A stretch of DNA of 64,000 nucleotides, taken from positions 4,364,001 through 4,428,000 of the forward strand of contig NZ_CP029193.1 of NCBI RefSeq assembly GCF_008642355.1. The letters run 5' to 3'. The notes beneath the pieces are model-generated. The model saw only the letters and a program-made list of their open reading frames with translations. It ran no database searches and was not told the origin of the DNA. Positions within the stretch are counted from its first letter, which is position 1, and every line of letters begins with the position of its first letter. This stretch comes from Streptomyces venezuelae. Its GTDB lineage: Bacteria; Actinomycetota; Actinomycetes; Streptomycetales; Streptomycetaceae. A program made the translations under genes and the position numbers. This document shows, piece after piece, positions 15,518-23,567 of the stretch.

Positions 15518-16288
15518 TCAGTCCGCCTTCGGCGGGAAGCTCCACCGCAACGCGGAGAGCGACCGTGCCCGCTCCGCCACCACCGCCATGCGCGCGTCCC
15601 GCTCCGCGGTGTCGGTGTGGGCGCTCTGGCCCGTCACCTGCCCCTCCCACTTGCGGTAGAGCAACCCCACCTCGGACGAGAACCAGCCGCGCGCGACGGA
15701 GTTGAGCGCGAGCAGCAGGCCCGTGTCCTCCGAGGCGGGCAGCGCCATCCAGCCGCCCAGGGCGACGAGGAGGTCACGGCGGACGAAGAGGGTCGCGGGG
15801 TGGACCGGCGCGCGGTAGTCGTGGCCCGACCAGTAGTCGATGACGCTCATGCGCTCCACAGGGCCGTGCTCCGGGTCGCCGGGGAAGCCGACCGTGGAGC
15901 CGTCGGGGAGCAGGTCGAGCACCCGTGAGGTGGCCCAGCCGAGCTGCGGGTCCGCTTCGAGCGCCGCGAGGTCGCGGGCCAGCGCGCCGGGGGCGAGCCG
16001 GTCGTCGGCGTCCAGGACCTTCACGTACTCCCCGTCGGCGTGCGCGAGCGCCATCGTGCGGGCGACACCGGGACCGCCCGGCCGCCCCTGCCGGAACGTG
16101 ACGCGCTCGTCGTCCGGGACGTGCGGCGCGACCTGGTCCGTCCTGCCGTCCTCCTGGATCAGCCAGTGCCACTCCCACCCGTCGGGGAGCTCCTGCGCGA
16201 GCAGCGACGCGTACGCGTCGGACAGGAACGGGGCAGACGGCGCGTGGACGGCGGTGACGATGATGATGCGCCGGCGCACGGCACTCAC
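15518..16288 (-). CDS. Glycosyltransferase family 2 protein
   Basis: 256 residues. Starts at a GTG that overlaps the upstream GntR stop by four bases, with GGAAAGG before it. A GT-A fold is shown by RIIIVTAVHAPSAPFLSDAYASLLAQ, WHWLIQEDGRTD and YVKVLDADDRLAPGAL, where the DxD motif binds the metal and nucleotide sugar. GYPxH-type acceptor segments (YRAPVHPATLFVRRDLL) follow. It transfers a sugar to an unknown acceptor, in the cytoplasm. Translational coupling to the GntR regulator is notable. Confidence 0.87.
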   Translation of the reverse strand: MSAVRRRIIIVTAVHAPSAPFLSDAYASLLAQELPDGWEWHWLIQEDGRTDQVAPHVPDDERVTFRQGRPGGPGVARTMALAHADGEYVKVLDADDRLAPGALARDLAALEADPQLGWATSRVLDLLPDGSTVGFPGDPEHGPVERMSVIDYWSGHDYRAPVHPATLFVRRDLLVALGGWMALPASEDTGLLLALNSVARGWFSSEVGLLYRKWEGQVTGQSAHTDTAERDARMAVVAERARSLSALRWSFPPKAD

Positions 16289-17073
16289 CACCTTTCCAGG
16301 GGAGTGGTGAAGACGGCTTCCGTGCGGTCGCCGGGCAGGGTGACATGGGCGACCTCGACGACGCGGCCCTGCGTGTCGTACGACGTCTTGCGGAGCAGCA
16401 GCACGGACGTGCCGGGCGGCAGCTCCAGTTCCGCGGCCTCCTCCGGCGTGGGCGGCCGTGCGGTGATCCGCTCCTCGACGCGGTCCAGCTCGATGCCGAC
16501 GGTGGACAGCTGGTTCTGCGTGCCGCCGGGCCACGGCTCCTTGGTGTCGTCCAGGAGGTCCGGGTTCCCGGCGATGTGGTCGCGGACCAGGTAGGAGGTG
16601 GCCAGGTTGAAGGGGGCGTTCTCGGCGGCGTACCGGGTCCGGTACGAGCGCTCGATCAGGGGTGTCCCCTCCGGGACGTCGAAGACGGACGCGAGGTGTG
16701 CGTCCGCGCGGACCTCGCGGTACTCCGCGTGGAACACGAGGTCCTGGAGTTCGAGTCCGGTGTCGTGCTCGGTGGCGCCGGTGCGCGCCCTGCGCTCTTC
16801 CGGCTGGTGCACGCGGTTCTTCTCCCACTGGTGGCGGGAGTTGTCGCGGACGACACCGGCGCGCGGCCTGCGGACGAAGTTGCCGCGCCCGTGCTCCTTC
16901 TCGATGAGCCCTTCCTCCCGCAGGAGGCGGAGCGCGTCGCGGAGCGTCGGGACGCTGCGCCGGTACTGCTCGGCGAGCTTCGTCTCGGCGGGCAGCCGCT
17001 CGCCCGGCCGCAGCAGGCCCGCGCGGATGGAGCGGCGGATGTCGTCCGCTATCTGCTCGTATGCCTTGGGCAT
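16285..17073 (-). CDS. GntR family regulator with UTRA ligand domain
   Basis: 262 residues from MPKAYEQIADDIRRSI; an ATG four codons upstream is possible. The winged helix has the family pattern GLLRPGERLPAETKLAEQYRRSVPTLRDALRLLREEGLIEKEHGRGNFVRRP. The C-terminal part (about residues 100-250) fits a HutC-type UTRA effector domain, with RSYRTRYAAENAPFNLATSYL, ERITARPPTPEEAAELELPPGTSVLLLRKTSYD and the final DRTEAVF. The gene overlaps the downstream glycosyltransferase. A candidate operator lies at 17164-17178. Confidence 0.9.
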   Translation of the reverse strand: MPKAYEQIADDIRRSIRAGLLRPGERLPAETKLAEQYRRSVPTLRDALRLLREEGLIEKEHGRGNFVRRPRAGVVRDNSRHQWEKNRVHQPEERRARTGATEHDTGLELQDLVFHAEYREVRADAHLASVFDVPEGTPLIERSYRTRYAAENAPFNLATSYLVRDHIAGNPDLLDDTKEPWPGGTQNQLSTVGIELDRVEERITARPPTPEEAAELELPPGTSVLLLRKTSYDTQGRVVEVAHVTLPGDRTEAVFTTPLERW

Positions 17074-17437
17074 CGCGCTCACCATCCGTCGTCGGGGACC
17101 GTTCCGTCGGGACCGGCCCACACCCTACGACTCCTCAAGAGGAGTTGACGACCGCGCTGGAAAGTTTCCGTACGAAACGATCTCTTGCCTAAAAGGTAAA
17201 AGCGTCGACGCAAATGGAAGGGCCCGATCGCTGGCGACGGGGGATGCACCAGCGATCGGGCTCTGTTCCAACAGTAACAAGCCCGAATGGATAGTGGGAG
17301 TCAACTCCGCGAATAAAGTATGGAGTTGTGATCGGGATCACGTACCCGGGCGATCGCCGGAGAAGGCGTGCGGCGTGCCCGAACGGGCAGGATCCTGGCC
17401 GAAAAGGCCCGTGTGAAGCCCGTGTGGGGCCCGTCTG
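17074..17437. other. Intergenic region between GntR gene and STAND/WD40 gene
   Basis: No gene is seen. It contains an inverted repeat with arms GTTTC and GAAAC spaced by CGTAC at 17164-17178, a possible GntR site. A hairpin (17222-17261) likely ends the large gene to the right. The stretch 17160-17210 and 17268-17335 are clearly AT-richer than the surroundings. Confidence 0.5.
17222..17261 (-). terminator. Hairpin downstream of STAND/WD40 gene
   Basis: GCCCGATCGCTGG and CCAGCGATCGGGC pair perfectly over 13 bases with a 14-base loop, about 175 bases past the stop of the gene to the right. Confidence 0.65.
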
Positions 17438-20400
17438 TTACTCGTCGCACGGCGGCTCGTACGAGAGCCGGGGCAGATACTCATCCCATTTCTCGCGGGT
17501 GAGAACACCCCGAGTGGTCGAGCAAATCCGCTTAACCGCTTCCTCGGTGTCCAAGTTCCACAACCGGACGGTATCCGTGCCGCTCGCCACCCCCAGCATG
17601 TCGCTCTGCGGGCTGAAGGACAGGAAGCTCCCCATCTTGGTGTTGGGGCTCATCGACTGGCCGATGGGGGACGTGTCGGTGGGGTCGGCGACGTTCCAGA
17701 GCCGCACCGTGTTGTCGTTGCCGCCCGTCGCCAGGGTGTGGCCGTCCTTGCTGAACGTCAGCGCGACGACGGCGTCGGTGTGGCCGGTGAGAGAGGCATC
17801 GAGCCGGGCGGGTTCGCGCGGGTCGCCGATGTCCCAGAGCCGCACCGTGCCGTCGTCGCTGCCGCTGGCCAGCGTGCGCCCGTCCGGGCTGTAGACGACG
17901 GTGTTGACGGGACCCAGGTGCCCCTTGAGGGGCGGCTGGAACGGCACGGCCCGCCGCGGATCGGTCACGTTCCACAGCCGTACGGTGCCGTCCGCGCTGC
18001 CGCTGACCAGCGTGCGCCCGTCCTGCCCGAACGTGAGGGAGTTGACGTACCCCTGATGGCCGGTGAGCGGCTCGCCCAGCCTGCGCGGACGGGTGGGCGA
18101 GGTGATGTCCCAGAGCTGGATGGTGCGGTCGGTGTAGGGGGTCGCGAGGGTGCGGCCGTCCCTGCTGAAGGCGAGCGCCGCGGCGAACCGGGTGCGCAGC
18201 CGGACGGGCGGCCCGTAGGGGACGGGATGCTTCGGGTCGGCGACGTTCCACAGCTGCACGGCACGGTTGCCCGTCAGCACGGCGAGCGTACGGCCGTCCG
18301 GCGAGAACACCGGCGCCCGGACGTTGCCCTCCCCGGGACGGAACGGCTTGCCCAGCGGAGTGGGACGTTCCGGCCGCTGTACGTCCCACAACCGGACCTT
18401 CTCGTCCCGAGAGGCTGTCGCCAGCACCTTCCCGTCGGGCCGGAACGCCCCTATCCGTCCGAGCATGTCCCCCGTCGAGATCGACCAGAGGCGCACCTTG
18501 TTGTCGCCGCTCCCGGTGGCGAGGAACCGTCCGTCGGGGCTGAACCCCAAGGCGTACATCTCCCCGCTGCTGCCCGAGAGGGACTCGCCGACCTGCGACG
18601 GATGCGACGGGTCGCGGACGTTCCACAGGCTCGCCGTGCTGTCCGCGCTCGCGGCGGCGAGCATGGTGCCCGACGGATTGAAGGCGACCGACCAGAGCGG
18701 ACCGGTGTGCCCGGTGAGCGGCGTCCCGAGCGCCTTGCCGTGCTCCGGGTCGGAGACGTCCCACAGCCGGATCGTGTTGTCGGCGCCACCGCTCGCGAGG
18801 GTGTCGTCGTCGGGGCTGAAGGCCACGGAGTGCACGGTGGTCGAATGCCCGCGCAGCACCGTGTCGACGGGCTCCGGCCTGTTCGGGTCGTCCGTGTTCC
18901 ACAGGTGGATCGTGCCGTCGTCCCCGCCGGCCGCGAGGGTCCGCCCGTCATGGCTGAACGCGACCGACCGCACGGCCTCGGTGTGCCCGGTCAGCTTCGC
19001 GATCCGCTTCGGCTCGCGCGGCTCGTCCACGTCCCACAGGCGGACGGCCTTGTCCTCGTTGGCGGCGGCGAGGGTCTTCCCGTCCGGGCTGAACGCGAGC
19101 AGATAGATGGCCCCGCCCTGCCCGGTCACCGGGCTGCCGAGGAGCCGGGGATGCCGCGGGTCCCGTACGTTCCACAGCCGGATCGTGCCGTCGTCGGACG
19201 CGCTCGCGAGGGTGTTGCCGTCCGGGCTGAAGACCGCGGTGCTCACCCAGCTCTTGTGCCCGGTGAGGGGCTTGCCCAGCGGTTCGGGGTGCGTCGGGTC
19301 GGAGAGGTCCCACAGGCGTACGGTCCGGTCGTAGCTGGCCGTGGCGAGGAGCCGCCCGTCCGGGCTGAACGAGGTGAGGTAGACGGCGCCCTTGTGGCCG
19401 AGGAGCGGGGTGGCGAGCGGCGCGTTCACGATCGAGATCAGCCGGTTGCGGGTGCCCTCGTCGCCGGGGCGCAGCCGGTGCGCCACCAGGTCGAGCTGCG
19501 CGGACAGGGACGGGTCGGTGTGCTGGGCGCGGTCGGCCTCGGCGACGACCTGCTCGAACACCGCGTCGTCCCGCTGCTGCCGGGCGACGACAGCGGACAC
19601 GACGGCGACCATCGCCAGGACGACCAGTGTCGCCACGGCGCCCCGGCTGATCCACACCATGCGCCTGCGCAGCCGCGCGGAGGCGGCCAGGAACTCCATG
19701 GCGCCCTTGGTCAGATACGTGTCGCCGGCGGTCCGTGCCCACTCCCGCGCCTGTTCGAGCCGGGACCCCCTGTACAACAGCGACGAGTCCCGATCGGAGT
19801 CCTCCCAGGACTTGCCGTCCTCCTCGAGACGCTGCCGCAGCAGATGGTCGTTCCTGTCCTCGTCGATCCAGTCGCGCAGTCGCGGCCAGGCGTGCAGCAG
19901 CGCCTCGTGGGTGATCTCCACGGTCTCCGCGTCGAGGGTCACGAGCCGGGCGCGGACCAGTGCTTCGAGGGACTCCTCCGTCTTGTGGGGATCGGTCGAC
20001 TCCTCGGCCAACTGCCGACGCGTACCCCTCCGCCGGGTGGCCTGGGTGTCCTCGCCCAGCCGCACGAGCCGCAGCAGGAGCAGCCGTGCCGCCGTCCGCG
20101 CCGCCGGGTCGAGCCCGGACCAGGCACGCTCGGCGGTCGCCGCGACGGCACCCTGGATGCCGCCCGCCGCCCGGTACCCGGCCAGCGTCAGCCGCCCCGT
20201 CTTCCGCCGCTGCCAGGTGGCGAGCAGCGCGTGCGACAACAGCGGCAGCACACCCGCGTCGTGCGCCCCGCGGGGCCCGTCCGTGCTCACCTCCCGCACG
20301 ATCAGCTCGGCGAGCCCCGGTTCGAGTTCGAGCCCCACGGCCTTGGCGGGCCCGGTGACCGCCTTGCGCAGCTCCGACGTCGTCAACGGCCCGAGGACCA

Positions 20401-21727
20401 TGTGCCGGTGCTGCAGCGCGTCGGCCAGCTCGGGATACCCGAGGCACTCCTCGTAGAAGTCGGCCCGTATCCCGAGAACGACGAGGGCCGGTGCGTGCGT
20501 CTCGCCCTCCCCGGGCGAACAGGCGGCGTGCAGCACCCGGATGAAGGCCCGCCGGTCGGCTTCGTCGGGGCAGAGGGTGAAGGTCTCCTCGAACTGATCG
20601 ACGATGATGACGGGTCGGCTGACGGCGACGGTGTCGGGGCTGCTGGAACCGCCCACCTCGGCACCGGAACGCTCGCCGGACGCCGCGCCGCCCTCGCGCT
20701 CACCGGCCGCCGCGCCGTCTCCCCGGCCGCCCGACGCCGTGCCGCTCTCCCGGCCGCCCGACACTGTGCCGCTCTCCCGGCCGCCGGACGCCGCGCTGTC
20801 CTGCCGCCCGGCTGACGCCGCGCCACTCTCTCGCCCGGCCGACGCCGTTCCGCTCTCCCGCTCACCCCACGCGGCTACGGCTTCCCGCACGCTCTGCGCA
20901 CACGCGCGAGCACGGTCGTCCACCGCCGGCTCGTCCTCCCCCGGCTCGCCCTCCCCGGCAGGCAGGACACGGGCGAGCTCGGGGATGTTCCGGGTGAGCT
21001 CGGTGAGGGGATCGGCACCGGGCACGAGCTGCAGAACGGGCCCGGCGACCCACGCGCCCCCCTCCTCCCGGGCCAGCGAGGCACCCCCTTGGAGGGCCGG
21101 CACGAGACCGGCATTGAGGAGGGACGACTTCCCGGCGCCCGACGCGCCCACGAGCATGACGAGACCGCCCGACTCGGCGGCGCGGAGCTGGGCGAGGAGG
21201 GCGTCGGTGCTCCGCTCACGCCCGAAGAACCACTGGGCGTCCTGAGACCGGTAGGAGGCGAGCCCACGATAAGGACAGACACCGGCAAACCCACCCGCGC
21301 CGGGGCCGCCCCCGTCCCCACTCCCTGACGGCTCTCCCCTGTCAGGGGTGCCGTCGGGACCCGTGGCTGTGGCTGACCGCTCGCCGACGGGATCGGCGAC
21401 GGCGCGCTCCCAGAGGCGGTGCCACTGGGCCATGTCGTAGAGACCGGGGGAGACGGGCGCGGGCCGCTCGCGGCGCGCGTCGGGGATGAGGACGTGGAGC
21501 ACCGCGGCGAGCGCGGCGAACTGCGCCGGTACGTTCTTGGCCCGCCGCCAGTCACTGATCCGCTGGGCGGACACGCGTACGGGTCGCCCGCGCTCGTCGA
21601 CCCGCTGGAGGCGGACGACCGCTTCGGCCACACGCTTGAGGGGCGGGTTGCCGGCTTCCTTGTACAGCAGCGCGAGACGTTCCGCGAAGCTTGTGCGTGC
21701 CCCTGAGTCGGAACTCAAGGCCTCCAC
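17438..21727 (-). CDS. Giant STAND NTPase with WD40 repeats (nSTAND1 type)
   Basis: 1429 residues, GTG start. Residues about 10-85 form a helix-turn-helix-like domain (LKRVAEAVVRLQR...RVSAQRISDWRRAKNVP). A P-loop NTPase follows: Walker A GASGAGKSSLLN near residue 198 and Walker B PVIIVDQFEE near 368. Between them lies a low-complexity block of eight 9-residue repeats. A membrane segment (VATLVVLAMVAVVSAVVA) sits near residue 700. The C-terminal half has 14 WD40 repeats, enough for two seven-bladed propellers; most end in VRLWD/N. Proteins of this design act as ATP-dependent signalling or defence switches in actinomycetes; the ligand is unknown. It is likely expressed alone. Confidence 0.93.
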   Translation of the reverse strand: MEALSSDSGARTSFAERLALLYKEAGNPPLKRVAEAVVRLQRVDERGRPVRVSAQRISDWRRAKNVPAQFAALAAVLHVLIPDARRERPAPVSPGLYDMAQWHRLWERAVADPVGERSATATGPDGTPDRGEPSGSGDGGGPGAGGFAGVCPYRGLASYRSQDAQWFFGRERSTDALLAQLRAAESGGLVMLVGASGAGKSSLLNAGLVPALQGGASLAREEGGAWVAGPVLQLVPGADPLTELTRNIPELARVLPAGEGEPGEDEPAVDDRARACAQSVREAVAAWGERESGTASAGRESGAASAGRQDSAASGGRESGTVSGGRESGTASGGRGDGAAAGEREGGAASGERSGAEVGGSSSPDTVAVSRPVIIVDQFEETFTLCPDEADRRAFIRVLHAACSPGEGETHAPALVVLGIRADFYEECLGYPELADALQHRHMVLGPLTTSELRKAVTGPAKAVGLELEPGLAELIVREVSTDGPRGAHDAGVLPLLSHALLATWQRRKTGRLTLAGYRAAGGIQGAVAATAERAWSGLDPAARTAARLLLLRLVRLGEDTQATRRRGTRRQLAEESTDPHKTEESLEALVRARLVTLDAETVEITHEALLHAWPRLRDWIDEDRNDHLLRQRLEEDGKSWEDSDRDSSLLYRGSRLEQAREWARTAGDTYLTKGAMEFLAASARLRRRMVWISRGAVATLVVLAMVAVVSAVVARQQRDDAVFEQVVAEADRAQHTDPSLSAQLDLVAHRLRPGDEGTRNRLISIVNAPLATPLLGHKGAVYLTSFSPDGRLLATASYDRTVRLWDLSDPTHPEPLGKPLTGHKSWVSTAVFSPDGNTLASASDDGTIRLWNVRDPRHPRLLGSPVTGQGGAIYLLAFSPDGKTLAAANEDKAVRLWDVDEPREPKRIAKLTGHTEAVRSVAFSHDGRTLAAGGDDGTIHLWNTDDPNRPEPVDTVLRGHSTTVHSVAFSPDDDTLASGGADNTIRLWDVSDPEHGKALGTPLTGHTGPLWSVAFNPSGTMLAAASADSTASLWNVRDPSHPSQVGESLSGSSGEMYALGFSPDGRFLATGSGDNKVRLWSISTGDMLGRIGAFRPDGKVLATASRDEKVRLWDVQRPERPTPLGKPFRPGEGNVRAPVFSPDGRTLAVLTGNRAVQLWNVADPKHPVPYGPPVRLRTRFAAALAFSRDGRTLATPYTDRTIQLWDITSPTRPRRLGEPLTGHQGYVNSLTFGQDGRTLVSGSADGTVRLWNVTDPRRAVPFQPPLKGHLGPVNTVVYSPDGRTLASGSDDGTVRLWDIGDPREPARLDASLTGHTDAVVALTFSKDGHTLATGGNDNTVRLWNVADPTDTSPIGQSMSPNTKMGSFLSFSPQSDMLGVASGTDTVRLWNLDTEEAVKRICSTTRGVLTREKWDEYLPRLSYEPPCDE
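20648..20863 (-). repeat. Eight 27-base tandem repeats inside the STAND gene
   Basis: Encodes eight degenerate copies of a nine-residue unit such as GRESGTASG, at about residues 289-360. The block sits inside the NTPase between Walker A and Walker B, and is probably a flexible insertion whose copy number may vary between strains. Confidence 0.8.
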
Positions 21728-22154
21728 CCCTTACTTCCGCCGCACTTGGTCATCCGGACCGGAAAACTCACTTTATACGGCTGACCTGCGGCGAAGGAGT
21801 CCGGACGGATCCGGTGCCTCCTCTGCGGTACCCGCAACTGGCAGGATCTCATCGCAGTAGCGAACCAACCACGCAGCGTCCTGGCAGGTCACCGGCTCAC
21901 TGCTCACGAAGGCGCCTGACACCACCGATCGTTCTGAGCCTGGCTTGTGCCGGAGTGATGACGGGGCCGCCGCGTGGCTCCGAAGACTTGTGCAGACGGC
22001 CATACCCGGACCGCATTCACATCGAACGCGAATCCGGACTTTCCCTGATCCGCGCCGATACGCGGGAGCACCACGGGTCGGCGCCCTCCGCGTCGATCGG
22101 TGCCGGTCCCCACGAGGGGAGGGACCGGCACCGATACGACGTGGAGTACGAGCT
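21728..22154. other. Intergenic region right of the STAND gene
   Basis: It holds the terminator of the DUF4287 gene (22096-22135) and the promoter of the STAND gene. A 49-codon frame from a GTG at 21922 to a stop at 21773, same direction, has a protein-like composition (EPVTCQDAAWLVRYCDEILPV) but no ribosome binding site; I do not call it a gene. Confidence 0.45.
22096..22135 (-). terminator. Terminator downstream of DUF4287 gene
   Basis: ATCGGTGCCGGTCCC and GGGACCGGCACCGAT form a perfect 15-base-pair stem with a ten-base loop, 20 bases past the stop. Confidence 0.85.
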
Positions 22155-22388
22155 CTACTTGCCGTCGTCCTTGCCATCCTTGGCGGCCTCGGCGAGCGTG
22201 TGCGCGACGAGCGCGTTGGCGTGCCCGTGCCCCAGGGAGTACTCGTCCTTGAGCCATGCCACGAGCTCCATGTGCTTGCGCAGCGGCGAGGCCCGAATGA
22301 CCTCTTTCCACTCGGCGACGGGCCGCCCGTACTTCTTCTCGATGGAGGGAAAGTAGGCGGCGGGTCCCTTGGGGGCGGTCTGGGTCAT
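22155..22388 (-). CDS. DUF4287 domain protein
   Basis: 77 residues from MTQTAPKGPAAYFPSIEKKYGRPVAEW; an earlier in-frame ATG 11 codons upstream is possible. The pattern SIEKKYG-P-EW...LRKHMELVAWLKDEYSLGHGHANALVAHTL is that of DUF4287, a small helical domain of unknown function found alone or fused to DUF5655. It is cytosolic. It ends with an acidic/lysine tail and has its own terminator. Confidence 0.85.
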   Translation of the reverse strand: MTQTAPKGPAAYFPSIEKKYGRPVAEWKEVIRASPLRKHMELVAWLKDEYSLGHGHANALVAHTLAEAAKDGKDDGK

Positions 22389-22845
22389 GGCGGGGTCCTC
22401 TGCGTAGGTCTGACTGATCACTCGTCACGAGTACAGACGGCCTCGTACGAAACGCCTCATCGCGCCTGAGAGGTGACTTGCCCCACAAGCCAACCCACCC
22501 CAGGCGCCTCGGTGGATTCGGCTACTGACGGACTGAACCTCCTGAACGCCGACGTCCCGAACGCCCTCGACCCGTCGCAGGGCAGGCAACCACCCCGCCC
22601 TGCGTCTTCGACGGTGACCGGGGCCGCCCGGTGTGGACCGGAGTGTGGCGGTTCCGGGCCGCGAGTAAAGGGCGCTCCGCTGCGCTACGCGTCGGCTCCG
22701 CCGATTCCGCTCCGCTCCACCCTTGACTCCCACCCGGATCCGCCGCCTCACCCTGGCCGTCCGGGTCAAAGGGCAGGTCGCGGTGGAGGGGCGGGAGTCA
22801 AGGGTGGAGCGCAGCGGAACCGGCGGAGCCGACGCGGACGTAGTG
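22389..22845. other. Gene-free region next to a mobile-element scar
   Basis: No intact gene is seen. Most of the right half is the large inverted-repeat element at 22688-22836. The left half holds the DUF4287 promoter region and sequence without recognisable coding content. Confidence 0.5.
22688..22836. repeat. 149-base hairpin element with 43-base inverted arms
   Basis: The arms at 22688-22730 and 22794-22836 are inverted copies identical at 41 of 43 positions, around a 63-base centre that itself contains ACCCGGA and TCCGGGT. The mismatches show two arms that have begun to diverge. It resembles a MITE or a large REP-type element and lies about ten bases from the end of the Rhs fragment. Confidence 0.82.
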
Positions 22846-23168
22846 TCAGGCGTCGGGCTTGCGGGAGAGGCGAGTCTTCTGCCGCAGCGTAAGGGTCTGG
22901 GTGCCATCGTCCAGGGTGCGCAGAAGTTCCTGCCCAGCGAGGTCGTGGGGGAGCTGAGGACATGCCCGGTGGGAGTGTCCGGTGCGGTTACCTGCCGCGT
23001 CGTACGCGCAGCTGGTCGTGGCACCCGTCGGTGTCGTGCGGCGCACGGGTCGGCCCACGGCGTCATAGGTGTGCCGGACGGTACGCCCGGTCGCCTCAGC
23101 GGTGAGGCGGCCTGCGGCGTCGCCGAAGACGTCCCCATTGCTGTTCGCCCTCACCCGCAGGTTGGCGA
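22846..23168 (-). pseudogene. Rhs/YD-repeat protein fragment
   Basis: About 100 residues with no start or stop of their own. The frame reads LRVRANSNGDVFGDAAGRLTAEATGRTVRHTYDAVGRPV...TSCAYDAAGNRT, i.e. YD repeats. A probable frameshift follows, after which DHDLAGQ-like sequence appears as HDLAGQELLRTLDDGTQTLTLRQ, the usual next segment of Rhs cores. Both ends are cut: the left by the hairpin element, the right by the integrase tail. It is a decayed piece of a large Rhs toxin or surface protein gene. Confidence 0.8.
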
Positions 23169-23321
23169 TGGCGCTACACGCACATCACTGCGCGGATGAG
23201 GAACCGGCTCATGGAGCAGCTCACCGTTCAGTGGGAAGAGGCGTTGGACGCACGTCTGGCCATGCGTCCGCGATCACCGGTGCGTGTGCTCGATGCCTTG
23301 CTGAGAGCCCGTCCGGGGTGA
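23169..23321 (+). pseudogene. C-terminal fragment of a tyrosine recombinase (integrase)
   Basis: 51 codons ending in TGA. The sequence WRYTHITARMRNRLMEQLTVQW, then EEALDARLAMRPRSPVRVLDALLRARPG, is the usual end of Streptomyces phage/AICE integrases. The Tyr in RYTH matches the catalytic tyrosine. Everything upstream of it is missing and is replaced by the Rhs fragment in opposite orientation, so this is a deletion remnant. It lies about 115 bases from tRNA-Pro, the usual setting of an integrase at its attachment site. Confidence 0.78.
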
Positions 23322-23383
23322 TGACGGGGAGTGCATTTCCTTGATCCACTCCCCGTCTACTCCCGAGAGGTTCACACAACGAG

Positions 23384-23421
23384 TCAGGGCCAGCTCCCTC
23401 AATTGAAGGAGCTGGCCCTGA
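23384..23421. terminator. Perfect hairpin between integrase remnant and tRNA-Pro
   Basis: TCAGGGCCAGCTCC and GGAGCTGGCCCTGA pair perfectly over 14 bases with a ten-base AT-rich loop. It lies 16 bases past the 3' end of the tRNA and probably ends its transcript. Confidence 0.75.
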
Positions 23422-23437
23422 TCTGGTGTTTCAGCTG

Positions 23438-23511
23438 TCGGGGTGGCGGGATTTGAACCCACGACCTCTTCGTCCCGAACGAAGCGCGCTGCCAAGCTGC
23501 GCTACACCCCG
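23438..23511 (-). tRNA. tRNA-Pro (anticodon CGG)
   Basis: A 74-base cloverleaf on the minus strand. The acceptor arms CGGGGTG and CACCCCG pair, the anticodon stem CTTCG/CGAAG encloses the loop TTCGGGA (anticodon CGG), and the T arm contains GGTTCGAATCC. The discriminator base is A. No CCA is encoded. The gene is intact, which fits either a never-used or a restored integration site. Confidence 0.95.
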
Positions 23512-23567
23512 ATGTCGTTGTTCCACTGGCCTGTCCTCGCGGGCAGGTCGTGGCGACATCGATTACT

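Noticed and set aside
13296..17073. Amidohydrolase, FkbM, GT2 and GntR genes as a natural-product gene cluster
   Set aside because: No core biosynthetic enzyme is present and the genes are in different directions with separate control.
17738..20815. Open frame of about 1000 codons antisense to the STAND/WD40 gene
   Set aside because: It mirrors the GC-rich repeats of the real gene; its protein is Arg/Gly/Val-rich without domains or a start signal. The minus strand gives a coherent WD40 protein.
21773..21922. 49-codon frame upstream of the STAND gene
   Set aside because: Composition is protein-like but the GTG has no ribosome binding site; kept only as a note in the intergenic entry.
22846..23168. 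Active Rhs toxin
   Set aside because: Only about 100 residues remain, both ends are cut and a frameshift is likely.
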